DNA from: Periplaneta americana
Lineage: Eukaryota > Arthropoda > Insecta > Blattodea > Blattidae
Assembly (NCBI RefSeq): GCF_040183065.1
Contig: NC_091125.1
Location: forward strand, 127,021,621 to 127,085,620
Reading direction: 5' to 3'
DNA length: 64,000 bases
Shown: positions 45,540-57,304 of the stretch, in pieces
How positions within the stretch are numbered: the stretch's first letter is position 1
How the letters are laid out: each line of letters starts with the position of its first letter
Made by a program: the position numbers and the translations under genes
Notes under the pieces: model-generated
What the model was told of the DNA's origin: nothing
Database searches by the model: none
What the model saw: only the letters and a program-made list of their open reading frames with translations

Positions 45540-46068
45540 CACTATAACAGATATTATTCTGTTGGACCAATTAATAACATCTTTAGTAAATTTAAAAAAA
45601 AATTGTAAATAATGTTTAAACAATGTAGGCCTAATCTTTATTATAGTGTAAATGGTAAAAAAATACTGTATTCTAGTGTATATAATTTAAATAATTTAAA
45701 TTCTGAATATAAATGTAATTGTTAAAGTGGTCCGTGTTTTGTTCTGCCTCACATTACGAAACAAGAGTAGCGTGAACAATCAATCAAGTACTTCGCTTGC
45801 TAGACTCACGCACTCTTTCACCTATAAACTGGTTGAATGGAAGAGAAGGCCTCATGGCCTTAACTCTGCCAGGCAAAATAAACCTACTACTAAACTCCAA
45901 CAATAATTAACTTTGTAGCCTCGTAGGACAATGTTCGGACCCTAATTATAATTGCTGTCATTATTATTGTTATTATTATTATTATTATTATTACATTCTT
46001 TTTATGTTCTTTATATTTACTAATTATTTTATGCTGGCAACTCTGTCAATAAAAATAAATCAATTGAA

Positions 46069-46135
<67 letters not shown>
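45540..46135 (+). repeat. LINE 3' ends and (AAAT)n tail
   Basis: AGAAGGCCTCATGGCCTTAA then CTCTGCCAG at 45842-45872 is one LINE 3' motif. A second, CTGGCAACTCTGTCAATAAA at 46033, leads into an (AAAT)n repeat at 46068-46133. Confidence 0.6.
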
Positions 46136-46139
46136 CTTG

Positions 46140-46860
46140 AATAGTAGGAAAAGTCATCGTAGTATCAGTTTTTATCACCAGTAACCTCACTAGAGGTTTT
46201 GATTTATCTAGAGAAAATCAAAACTCGAGTGGGATTTAATTGACTATTACACGATTAGAAGAAAGTATATAAAGATTAGAAGTAACGAAGTATTTTAATA
46301 CAATAAAATATTGAGTTACGGAAATATTGAACTGTCTTCAAATGTATTATTGTATGTACAATCTGAGCATTACAAATATTCCGCTAGATGGCAGTAGTGT
46401 GTTATGATTAGCTGTTTTCTTGTTATCAGTTGTGCCAACTATAGAACCTTCATTGAACTCTGTGGACGGTTACCAGTCAAGAAGACTTTGTTAATTCACT
46501 TTCATTCTTATCGAAACAGTTGCATTCCACTTCAATTATCCGGATCCCAGTAATCAACCTCACTTAACAGATGATTTTCAATAAATCTTAGTATTAAATT
46601 ATCTCTGATACGTGACTATGCATAATATCATACAGCAGAAGCTATAACATAACCTAAATAATATAAACAAGTGTTAAAAAGTTTCAATTGTGAATGATGA
46701 AATAAACAATAATAGTTTTAATTAAGGATGATGAAATAAAAAATAAACATGAATAATTTTAAAAGGAACAATTATTGAAAGTACAATTTTCAAATTTGAA
46801 TGCTTTAGTGGTTGGTGGTTCAGTTGATATCATATTGGACGTGTGCGTAAAAGTGGAACT
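46140..46860. other. Unassigned intergenic stretch
   Basis: No gene or known repeat seen. Confidence 0.35.
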
Positions 46861-46870
46861 CGTTGATGTA

Positions 46871-47258
46871 CAGTAGTGGCAAAAAAACCGGACCGACCTT
46901 TGCAGCTGATTTCAGAGCCTTGTTCGCACCAGAGCACGATAGACTGGTAACTAAGACTTTCGTGGTTCGAATCCTGCCGGGGAAGGAAACTTTTTTTTGT
47001 TTCTTATTCAAATTTATTCCCAATACTTTTCGATTGCTGATAAAATTCATGTTCTGGGAATAATAATTTAATTAATAGTAAAATATCGTTGCACTCGAAA
47101 AGTATTGGGAATAAATTTGAATAATGAACAAAAAAAAAGTTTCCTTCTCAGACAGGATTCGAACCACGAAAGTCTTAGTTACCAGTCTATCATGCTCTGA
47201 GCGATCAAGGCTTTGAAATCAGCTACAAGGGTCGATCCGGTTATTTTTGCCACTACTG
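46871..47258. mobile_element. TA-flanked foldback element with tRNA-like arms
   Basis: A 388-bp palindrome between TA (46869-46870 and 47259-47260). Ends CAGTAGTGGCAAAAAAACCG and its near-inverse; arms of about 190 bp. Each arm holds a tRNA-like stretch with GTGGTTCGAATCCTG (left) or its inverse (right). The terminal sequence and TA target are those of Tc1/mariner-type MITEs. Frames inside (both strands) are shadows of the palindrome. Confidence 0.8.
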
Positions 47259-47264
47259 TACATG

Positions 47265-47985
47265 CTGTATTCCTCAACTTATTCAGGATTTCCGAATGCT
47301 TAATTTATTTGTAAATAGGGTTTCAGAGAAGACGCACTGCTATTACTAGTGATCTTTATTAATTCTTGTTCTTGGATGCTAATGTGAGTCCGATTTGAAA
47401 TTGTTCTGCATCGACTGCAGTGGTTTGTAATTTTCTGTTTTTAGACGTCCAGACCAGTGCAGTTTGAAATGTTGGCAAACAAAGAAACAAATGTTAGGGT
47501 AGTGATAAAAACATAGGATAGTAATAAAAAAAAACAAATGCTCAAATTCCATTTTCTTCATGACTTCCTGCTGCTATAGCTGTATCTGCTTTAGTTCATT
47601 CATCAACTTTAGTTACTGCAGGGGTTTTTTTATTAATTCAGTTTAGAGTTGTTTTTTGTGATTGATTAAATATTTTTATTTTACTTATTTCTGGTAAAAT
47701 AAAACAAATGCTAGAGAAGCGATAAAATTGTGCGATAAGCAGCCATGATTAGTTGAAAGACGTCCTTTCGTATAGTTTTATTGGTCAAGAGTAGTACGAC
47801 GTAGTAAAAGTGTAATAGTCACTATAATTAATTGTGGAGATTCTGCGAGGTATATTTTAAAATCATTAATAATAGTACGTCAACTGTAGCACAAACAAGA
47901 TGCAAGTGTTCCCTGATAGTGTACATGTGAGACACGCGCCAAATAATGACGTTACGTCAATATATGTCTATCAACAACTAACCTT
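47265..47985. other. Unassigned intergenic stretch
   Basis: No gene or repeat recognised. Confidence 0.35.
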
Positions 47986-48012
47986 ATCTCATGAAGGATG
48001 GGTGGAACGGAG

Positions 48013-48373
48013 AAATTTTCTCTCCGGCACTGGGATTTGAACCCGGGTTGTCAGCTCTACGTGCTGACGCTCTATCCACTAAGCCCCACCGGATTCCCAG
48101 TCCGATACCGGATTGAATTCTCTCAGTTTAAGTTCCACCTCTTAGGTTCCCTCTAGTGGCCAACCCTCATACACTGCGTCACAGATATGTGGCAGTGGCA
48201 CAATGTCCAACACATTAATGTACAGAGGTGCACTCATTACGAGTGACTAAGTGACCGGGATCCGACGGAATGAGCGCCGTCTTAAATCACTAAGTGATTA
48301 TTTTCGCATATCATATTATTACGATGTACCGAAGTACATATATTTCCACGCAGAAATTCTGCATCATCATGTG
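48013..48373 (-). mobile_element. tRNA-like element with a 22-bp target duplication
   Basis: A 361-bp insertion flanked by a perfect 22-bp direct repeat (47991-48012 and 48374-48395; it begins ATGAAGGATGGGTGGAACGG). On the minus strand a tRNA-like sequence (GGTGGGGCTTAGTGGATAGA, stem GTCAGC/GCTGAC with loop ACGTAGA, B box GGGTTCAAATCC) sits near the left end. It shares the AGAAATTTT-CCGGCAC edge and the ACGTAGA loop with the foldback elements at 28.2 and 45.2 kb, but has only one arm. The frame at 48251-48622 is chance. Confidence 0.7.
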
Positions 48374-48639
48374 ATGAAGGATGGGTGGAACGGAGCTGTG
48401 GTAATGATGAAAATGGTATGTGATGACGAAATAAGCCCGAGATGCAACGCCGAAAGTTATCCAACAATACTGATTCAGTTAGTTCAGAGAAAACCTCGGA
48501 AGAAATCTGAACTTGATAACTTGTCCAAACCAGAATTTGAGCCCGGGCCCACTCGTTTTACAGTCAAATATGTTAACCGTTACTCCACAGAAGTGGACTA
48601 CAGAGGAACAGGTAATAGTTAATCATTATGCAAGTTTGT

Positions 48640-49760
48640 GAAAATTCTTTTTTTGACACTACTGTAAAGTTTGTGAAACGAGGTTTCATAAACTTTACAC
48701 TCGTGCCAAAAAGATAACTTTACGAATGGATGTCATATAATGTTTTTCTACGATAGCACAAATTTGCATAAACTAAATATTTATAGTTGGAGAAGTTGTA
48801 AGATCACGATTTCATGGTCGTCTAAACTCAGAACCATAAAGAAATAAGTATGCATGGAATTACAGCCTATTTTATTGATGACCACGATTTCATGTCCGTC
48901 TGTTCGGCCATATAATCAACAAAGCGGTTAGGAAAATTTAATGCTGTATATTGTTGCAAATTGCAATGAGTACTACAGATGTAACTTCAGAAAAATACGG
49001 ACTAAAATGTAAATATGAATGCTAAATTTGTGTTACGTGTAATATGTAGGCCATGAAAGACCGAGGTAATGCATTAATTTCTTACTGAATGACGTTTGTA
49101 CATTGAATATTTCATTTTCTTTGGCAGTGTGTAAAATGTTGTATAGCAGTGCATAAAGTCATTATTTACTCTTTTACGGACTAGTGTTTTAAAGATTCAC
49201 TTTACGCACTGACAACAGTGGGTAAAACGCAACTTCCCGCACTATCATAGAAAAACAAGATTTAAATAATCTCTCTTTCTGATCAAAATAATAAGAGTGA
49301 AACTTGTTTGTTAATCATTTATATTTTTTCTTAAATTCGTTCAATTCAATGTAAAGAAAACAGAATTACGTCCCATTCCTAGAACGGTTTTCTTCAAGAA
49401 CTCTCCATTGTTTGTTATGTGTAATACTTACAACTCTCTGTCTTTGAACTGTGATTCTCAATTAGATTTCAGTTTAACAGTTGAGAAATTTCATACGATA
49501 TTAAAAAGAATTGTATTTCCTTAGATATTTAAATTATGAAGAAGTATATTATAATGTTTTTTACTCTAGTTTTTAAATAATTTTGCATTATTATATTGAC
49601 ATTTGGCACTATATTAACTGCAATATTGTATTCTAGCATCTACTATCGTTATGTATTTCCTTTCTTTCGTTTGTGTTATTTGTTTTGTTTTTTTTTCTTA
49701 TTATGTATTTTGTATATGTATTCTGTGTAAGCCACCTGTAATTGGAAGCCTGCTTCTGTT
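48640..49760. other. Unassigned intergenic stretch
   Basis: AT-rich; a short palindrome (GTTTATGAAACCTCGTTTCA type) lies at about 48667-48700. No gene. Confidence 0.35.
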
Positions 49761-49769
49761 GGTGGTGTA

Positions 49770-49770
49770 T

Positions 49771-49810
<40 letters not shown>

Positions 49811-49811
49811 A
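49770..49811. repeat. (AAAT)n microsatellite
   Basis: Simple repeat, possibly a retroelement tail. Confidence 0.8.
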
Positions 49812-49869
49812 AAATTAATATTCCTAAACTAATAACTCTATATATTTGTCATTGATCAGGATATCAAAT

Positions 49870-50160
49870 TAAATTTTTTGGCACACCCTTTTTGTAAGAT
49901 TTGCGTCATAGTTGAAGCTATATTTGTAATTCATATAAAGTATCCCTGTTAATCGATGTTCATTTTTAAACACTTGGAGCTACGCCAAGCATAAGAGCAG
50001 CACTATTTGACAAAGTGAAACAAACACACGTTGCATTCCTGCGTGCACACAATCACGAAACATGGATCTTGTCGCTGCAGTTTACTGTGCAGACCTGCTT
50101 CCAAAATAGAAACTGACTCATAGTTTATGTTTAATATTTGGAATTCGTAAATTTGTAGTT
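49870..50160 (+). promoter_or_regulatory. Diverged third copy of the array 5' block
   Basis: Shares an ordered series of words with 6300-6600 and 27655-27960 (TTTGCGTCATAGTTGAAGCT against TTGCGTCATAGCTGCAACTG; CACGAAACATGG against CCAGAAACATAG; ATAGTTTATG). It lies 22 kb downstream of the gene C block, the same period as the array. It may be the start of a gene D whose exons lie beyond the window, or a relic. The splice donor is not recognisable. Confidence 0.4.
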
Positions 50161-50199
50161 TATTTGCTCAGAACAGCACTGGAACACTTCCAGTTCAAT

Positions 50200-51890
50200 A
50201 CATTCTCCCACTGTGAACACACAATCACCAGACACAGAGCCGATCATAAATGAAGATGTCTGCAATACAGATCGCGCCATGAAGCCTTAAGATTTGCATC
50301 ACTGCACGATAAGGTGTAAAGAGTTCCAGTTTAAGAGTGGGGAAGTGAGTTCATTTTGACAAACGAATTTCAGACTTGTGTCATGTTATTTTGTTTTAAA
50401 ATAGTTAGGGATTAGGATTTCGGCGTTTAATTTAGAAAATTCAGGCGCACCGCTAGCCGAGCGGCTAGTGCAGGCATGTCAATTGATGCCTACAGGAGCA
50501 AGCGTGCGCTTTAGAGCCCAGGAGAGCCTGAGCGCTTTACAGCGGAAAGGAAAGACAGACGAAAGAGGTAGTGTATGCCGCTTGGTCGAGCTATATTCAG
50601 GGATGGCCAGCACTGATTCAATAGATAAAGAGAAGAGAACTTATTAAAACTGTATTCATCTTAATTTTTAGATTTGCCTGAAAAGTATAAGTGCATTATA
50701 AGAATGTAAGTTTTAATTTTAATGCTCACTTTTCACAAGTTTGATTTTTTTATTCAAAAGAAATATTTTCTCAACTTTTCGTATATAAAATATAGACCTA
50801 TTTATTTAGTAGCCTTACAGAATGTTTTCGTAAACCTAATATACCGTATATACATATTACTGAAGATAGTGTATTGAAAATTTTGAAAATATTCGCATGG
50901 AAATTGTTTGTAAGGAAATGAATTAACAAAGCAACTACTTTTACATCATAAGCAAAAGGTACGTGCCCATGTGTTGTAAAAATGTCAGCTTTATAGCTTC
51001 AGCAGATTTCGAGAAAATAATTTAATATTCTGATGATAGGAAGGAAGTTGCTCACAAATATCACCTTAAAAGCATAATGCGATAAGAGTTTTGTTATGTA
51101 ATATTAATTACACTTAAAACTGATACAGTACCTAGGTAACTTTGCTTTGTACTGTAATATTGTTTTGATTAGTTTATTGATTACTTTTATAAGGCTAAAA
51201 ATACTATCAATATAAATTCCAACTTATCATGTCATACTCAATCTCTTTCTTTGGAATATCACTTTCTTTATGAATGATGTGTTTCATCCACTTAATACAG
51301 TATAATATTATACTACTATGGAATTTAAGTGAATATTCCTTCTTAACTCTCTATTATGTTATTAAGATTTAAAACACAAGTGCAATATTAAGAAATCAGT
51401 GTTAGTACTTTTGTTTTACAGACAATATAGATAATATTAAACAGAAAGGAGCCATATATAAAAATAATGACATAAAATTTCACGTTCCGTTTGAACTTTG
51501 TGCACCACTGTTTTCTTAATCCAACAGGTTGCTTATTCATATACACAACCCTTCCTCTTTCCATACTTAGCGCTAGCTGCCCGCGGACGACCTCAAGGTC
51601 AGAAAAATTCGCTTGCTTTGACATCACTGGGCTATAGTGTCTTCTTTCAAAGCTGGTAACAAGGGTTGGAATCTCATCGAGTCCAATTGGAATTTGTGAT
51701 GAACAAAGACGGTGTTTGGTGGTAAGTTTTCGCGGAGTACTTCCGTTTCTCTATCAGAATTGCTCCACTAATTAAGTGGTTCGCCACCTATGGTTTACCA
51801 AGAGCAACACCTTCATGGCGCCTGTAAGAACTACAAGCTTCGGCGCGTCGCCAACTACGTATATGGAGGCGCTTGTGTGAATGACGCAAG
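50200..51890. other. Unassigned intergenic stretch
   Basis: A GC-richer segment at 50447-50620 contains the inverted pair CTAGCCG/CGGCTAG and may be a repeat. The minus frame at 51388-51627 has no domain I recognise. Confidence 0.3.
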
Positions 51891-51902
51891 TCAAATACCT
51901 TC

Positions 51903-52770
51903 ATTACTTACTTACTTATGGCTTTTAACGAACCCGGAGGTTCATTTCCGCCCTCCCATAAGCCCACCATCGGTCTCTGTCCTGTGCAAGATTAATCCAG
52001 TCTCTACCCTCATATTCCACCTCTCTCAAATTCATTTTAATATTATCCTCCCATCTACGTCTCGGCCTTTCCAAAGGTCTTTTTCCGTCTGGCCTTCCAA
52101 CTAACACTCTATATGTATTTCTGAATTCGCCCATACGTGCTATAAGCCCTGCCCAACTCAAACGTCTGGATTTAATGCTCATAAAAGTTAGGCGAAGAAT
52201 ACAATGCGTGCAGTTCTGCGCTGTGTAACTTTCTCCATTCTCCTGTAACTTCATCCCTCTTAGCCCCAAATATTTTCCTAAGAACCTTATTCTCCAACAC
52301 CCTTAATCTCTGTTCCTCTCTCAAAATGAGAGTCCAAGTTTTACAACCATAAAGAACAACCGGTAATATAAGTGTTTTATGAATTCTAACTTTCAGATTG
52401 TTTGACAGCAGACTAGATGACAAAAATTTCTAAACCGAATAATAAGATGCATTTTCAATATTTATTCTGCGTTTAATTTCCTTCCGAGTATAATTTATAT
52501 TTGTTACTGTTGCTCCAAGGTATTTGAATTTTTCCACCTCTTCGAAAGACAAATTTCCAATTTTTAGATTTCAATTTCGTACAATATTTTAGTCACGAGA
52601 CATAATCACATAACCTTTCTTTTCGAGATGTACTTCCAAACTTATCGCTTTACTTGCTTGAAGTAAAATTTCCGTGTTTTCCATAATCGTTTGTGGATTC
52701 AAGTGCTCGCCATTGCTAAAAAGAAAGTTAGAAACTTCTACAGACACTTTCTACGTGGATTGTTCGTAGA
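51903..52770 (-). pseudogene. RTE-like LINE C-terminal fragment
   Basis: Minus strand from about 52770: HLNPQTIMENTEILLQASKA, EVEKFKYLGATVTN, then (52423-51925) LILPVVLYGCKTWTLILREE, NKVLRKIFGAKRDEVTGEWR, SRRLSWAGLIARMGEFRNTY and KRPLERPRRRWEDNIKMNLR. It is 5'-truncated, with two frame breaks. Same family as 8159-8880. Confidence 0.8.
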
Positions 52771-52779
52771 TACTGAAAG

Positions 52780-53500
52780 TTTTATTGTCGAAATTTACAA
52801 TTTTTTTTTACTTGGATAAGAAAACAACTTAATTCCAAAATATAACTGAAACAATCAGAGACCACAGAGAAATATGGCGTATAATATAATAAAGATTACT
52901 TTGACGACTATACAATTACAGAACAAAAGGAAAAAGAAGAATTGGAAGACACAGGAATCGCTGGAAGTACCATTTCTGAAACATGTGGAGTCAGAACAAG
53001 CCTTAAGGCCTAAAGCGAAAAGTTTGTGACGTTGATTTACAATTTTTTAAACCATCCTTTTGTTAGATTTCTCCTTAATCCTCTTCCTCAAGATTTACAA
53101 AACATTACGTTTTTTTTTTTCATATTTATTTCTGTTTAAACTACTACTTCGTTTTTTTTTTTCGAGTTCAATTCAATTCACTCCAGACTTTGAAGTGTAG
53201 TCCAGTTCAGACCAGTTTAGTACTAACAACCTTCGTCTCTGTGTGATTCACGTCTCCTTTTGTATCTTTGAACGGAACTTATTACCACAATTTTCGCATT
53301 TCCTCTACAGTTGTTGCAGTTTCCTTATAAATGACGGGATTATCATGGTCGTTAACCTCTGAAATGCTGTAGTCAAGTTTCCTTATCTCCATATAAAACC
53401 ATCTTAAAATAAAACATTAATTATTTATTCATATTTTTGTCAATGTTTGTGAAAATATGTGTAGGTCTTAGCAGTTAATTATAGCAAGATTTCATGTAAC
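52780..53500. other. Unassigned intergenic stretch
   Basis: AT-rich with T runs; nothing recognised. Confidence 0.35.
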
Positions 53501-53517
53501 GCGACCATGAGCTTTCT

Positions 53518-53722
53518 AAATTAACTTTGACGACGTCCCCAGAAGTGTGTTTACACGTCTCTGCAATATGTCTTTAATGATCTTCCATTATCAGGCTCGA
53601 GTGTCACATACACCACACACCTCAAGAGGCCTCAAGAAAGTAACGTAGGGGGTTAATGTCTGGAGACCGGGATGACCATGCAATAAATCCTCCACAGCCT
53701 ATTCAACGACACTGCTTTTTTG
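53518..53722 (-). pseudogene. Tc/mariner-type transposase C-terminal relic
   Basis: Minus strand RWIGCGGFIAWSSRSPDINP then LRYFLEA matches the (R/H)WIGRGGP-x-x-W-P-x-RSPD-x-x-P-x-D-(F/Y)FLWG motif of IS630/Tc1-related transposases, which holds the third catalytic acidic residue (changed here to Arg). Several stops. No terminal repeats found. Confidence 0.6.
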
Positions 53723-53993
53723 TGCCCTTGGGATTCAAAAACTGCCTAAGTTGGCTAAGAAAAATTAAAACCATTCTTGTATGTAACAACTAAACCAATT
53801 AAACTAAACCTTTCCGTGAATAATAAATAAGCCGTGTTATTTATAAATTTATTCTGCAGGACACAAAAATTGATTAAAAAGATTGCGTCATGATTCTTGA
53901 AGTTCAGCATCATTTTGTATGGCTTAATATAAACATGCTTAATTTACAGTGAAAATTATTCTATTTCATGTGCGTCATTTCTGGATAAATGTT

Positions 53994-54184
53994 ATGTTTT
54001 ATTTAACGACGCTCGCAACTGCCGAGGTGCGTCGCAGGTGTGCCGGAATTTTGTCCCGCAGGAGTTCTTTTACATGCCAATAAATCTACTGACATGAGTC
54101 TGCCATCGACCTGGCTCGGGATCGAAGCCGCAACCTCGGGCATAGAAGGCCAGCGCTATACCAACTGCGCCAACCAGGTTGACT
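53994..54184 (-). repeat. SINE-1, minus copy, shortened
   Basis: Lacks part of the body near the head (TGCGACAGG to TTAAATGC missing). Possible 7-bp flank GATAAAT on both sides. Confidence 0.75.
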
Positions 54185-54189
54185 TTTTA

Positions 54190-54760
54190 GATAAATTAAC
54201 TCATGGATATTGATTAATATTATATTATAAATATTGTATATAACGATTATAAAATGCTATGTTTTATTTTTCCTAACTCCATATACTTGTGGTAACCCTT
54301 TAATAAGAGAAGTTTGTGGCAATAAACTACTTTACATTAACTTAAAAAAGATTGCTTATGCTTTAGTTAGGTAAAAATTAGAATACTGTTCGATAACTTG
54401 AAAGCGAATGACAATTAAACATACCACTTTGCTTGAGCGGGTTAAAAATAAATGTTAAATATTTGTATTTTAAAATAATATTTATTATAATTATTATCTA
54501 TAATATGAAACATACAAATTTGTGATAAAATAATTCTTCAACGCTTCCCTTTTATCACACAAAATAAATTGCAATTATTTACTGCTTTATGTAAATAAAT
54601 AATAAAATGCATGATATCTGTATACAGTATCATACACAATGCTTCTTATAAATCTCATAATATTTATTTTATTTCAAAAGTAAATAAAATTTCACATTAC
54701 TCTTCTCTTATTTGTAATTCTTCGTACTTACAATAGATTGCAAAACTTAGGAGAAACAGA
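54190..54760. other. AT-rich stretch without genes
   Basis: Nothing recognised. Confidence 0.35.
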
Positions 54761-54764
54761 TATA

Positions 54765-55762
54765 CAGTACCTGGCCACATTATTATAATCACTCACATTT
54801 TTACTATACTTTACATATTACTTCCTCATTTGAACTCTGGTTTCCTTTCTTAAGCAGATTTCACACTACATATTTAATTTTTAAACAATATTAAGCAAAA
54901 CTACAATTATAACGATGTTAATTCAAGAAATATTGATAAACAACCAACCACACCTCATTTTTACAGAAATTTCAGTATTTCGTACGATCTCCTTTGGCTT
55001 TAATTACAGCTTCAATTCTCTTTGGCATGCTTACAATATACTTCTATATTATTTCCTGGATCCTCTCATAGTGATTCCAAACATGTATCAGCCTTTCAAT
55101 AAGTCGAACTCTGGTAGTAATAAATTCTTTTGCCACCTCTCTTTTTACGAGTGTCCAGACATTCTCAATGGGATTCAAGTCCGGTGAGATTCCTGGCCAT
55201 GGCAAAAGTGGAATGTTTTGGAAGCCAGAAAAGTTTCGACTCTCCTAGCAGTGTGGCAAGGTGCACCATCTTGCATAAAAATATATTTCTCCCCATTTGG
55301 GAATCATTTGTTCAGCTGAGGGATACGCTTGTTTTCCAATACCTGGATATATTGATCTTGTTTCATTGTTCCCTGAACAATGTAGAGTCGCCCTGAATCT
55401 TTGCCTGATATCACAGAACATATCATGACTGACATTGGGTGTTTAACTGTGTTAACCAGGCATCCAGGAGCAAAATTTTCTCCCTTTCGTCGACGAAAAA
55501 ACATTGCTTTGTCCATCAAACACTGAAAGGTTGATTAATCAGAGAAGCAAACCTGAAAATTGTCAAAGAAACTGATAAAAACTCTAAATGTTGTATTTAA
55601 GTATGAAATAGTTCATTACTGGTTAATATTAAGAAATTGCATACAGGTTTGCTTCTCTTCTTCTGCTTTAGTGTTTGATGGACAAAGCAATGTTTGTTCG
55701 TCGACGAAAGGGAAAAAATATAGTAAAAAAGTGAGTGATTATAATAATGTGGCCAGGTACTG
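54765..55762 (-). mobile_element. Tc1-like element, rearranged
   Basis: A 998-bp element with perfect inverted ends of about 32 bp (CAGTACCTGGCCACATTATT...) and TA on both sides (54763-54764 and 55763-55764). It carries the C-terminal half of a transposase on the minus strand (54965-55519). Between 55489 and 55720 part of that gene is present again in the opposite direction, so the N-terminal half is missing. Confidence 0.85.
54965..55519 (-). pseudogene. Tc1-like transposase, C-terminal half
   Basis: Minus strand: MDKAMFFRRRKGENFAPGCL, KHPMSVMICSVISGKDSGRL, QDQYIQVLENKRIPQLN, then in other frames NGEKYIFMQDGAPCHTA (second catalytic Asp), LPWPGISPDLNPIENVW (third catalytic residue region) and KREVAKEF. 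The DDE core is recognisable, but the N-terminal helix-turn-helix and first Asp region are lost. Several frame breaks. Confidence 0.75.
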
Positions 55763-55769
55763 TATTTTG

Positions 55770-56785
55770 TGAGTGTTAAATAGTTCAAAAATTTCCTATA
55801 ATTATTTGAAAATAAGATATCTTCTATTGTATTGTGTAATAAGACAATTGTGCGAAGATTAGCTTTTGTATTAAGATATATTAAATATATTTTGGCTTTG
55901 TTGTTTCAACTTCTATTCTATTTCATATATTTGCATTTGTCTTTGTCTCCATTTATTATCCATTTCGTGGACATTGTTTATATTTATGTACATTTATTAC
56001 ATATCTATTGTTATATTTACAAATCTACTTTACCACATAAATTTATAAACATACAGGGTAGAATTGACAACTGTGCAGATTGAAGAGTGCAATACAATAC
56101 ATTAAAATAGATAAAAACGTAATATGTGTTTTGTAGTTGAGTGCTCGGACTCAGGACTAAATAGAAACATTCTGTCTCTTATTCACTGCAATAGGGTTTG
56201 CATACTGAGACGGTTCCTCGTATAGGATAAGGAGGTTTTTCATTAGATTAGTATTTCGTGTTAATATTCTTATATGGATAGTAAGTGTGGGGCGTGTAAG
56301 AAAGTTCCAGAGTGTGAGGCGGAAGTAACAGGTGGGCAGGAAGGCCGAAGCGACGCTACGCGGACAGGAAACGTGTCCAGGCGTGGAGTTGACCGATGAG
56401 GGAATGTGTGGACTTTGCCTGCGGGTGGTCAGCAAGATGACGCCAAGCCAGGTTCGAAAAAGAGATGATCTGGTATATGTCAGAGAATTGTCAGAAACAC
56501 CGGAAGTAGGGGAGAATCTAGTAACGAACAATTTTTGAAGAGCGCGTCTTAAGTGACATAAGAGTAATCACGGCCAATCAGGATTCTTAATAGAAACACG
56601 TGATTTATAGATAGGAGGGCGAAATTGTATGTTTGGTGGTTGCAAGTAGAGGGTAGATTTGGCAGATAGAGAGAAGGCATATAGTAAGCGTACGGAGAGG
56701 TCGCACTCCACATATTCTCGGCGAACCTAACTCGGAAGGATAACGATTTACGGACTTAGAATTTTTTTTTTTAGTGGTTTAGTAA
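55770..56785. other. Unassigned intergenic stretch
   Basis: No gene. The overlapping frames at 56157-56538 on the two strands have no known domain. Confidence 0.3.
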
Positions 56786-56788
56786 GAA

Positions 56789-57027
56789 AATGTTATGTTT
56801 AAATGTTATGTTTTATTTAACGACGCTCGCAACTGCAGAGGTTATATCAGCGTCGCCGGATGTGCCGGAATTTTGTCCCGCAGGAGTTCTTTTACATGCC
56901 AGTAAATCTATTGAGATGAGCCTGTCGCATTTAAGCACACTTAAATGCCATCGACCTGGCCCGGGATCGAACCCGCAACCTTGGGCATAGAAGGCCAGCG
57001 CTATACCAACGTGCCAACCAGGTCGAC
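56789..57027 (-). repeat. SINE-1, minus copy, with target duplication
   Basis: Near-identical to 41456-41677 in inverse orientation; flanked by TTTAGTAAGAA (56778-56788 and 57028-57038). Confidence 0.85.
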
Positions 57028-57260
57028 TTTTAGTAAGAAGTCGTGTGGTATTATACTTATAAGTCTGAATTCTTTTCTCGTCATTATTATTACATTCGGA
57101 ATAAATTGTCATCAAGTTATCAACTCTCCGTTATATTACCGATGTTTTTAGTACAAAACATATAATTACGTGAATCCAGAAGTTAGTCGACCAACTTGTC
57201 ATAAAGAGAGCAGCATATTATACACTTGGACGCGCATTTCTGCTAATCTGAAACGAACAC

Positions 57261-57263
<3 letters not shown>

Positions 57264-57299
<36 letters not shown>
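57264..57299. repeat. (AAT)n microsatellite
   Basis: Simple repeat read as poly-Asn in one frame. Confidence 0.85.
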
Positions 57300-57301
<2 letters not shown>

Positions 57302-57304
57302 CGT

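Noticed and set aside
48251..48622. 123-codon open frame
   Set aside because: Starts inside a tRNA-like insertion and crosses its target duplication; no domain.
53041..53165. T-rich runs resembling polypyrimidine tracts
   Set aside because: No exon follows in any frame.
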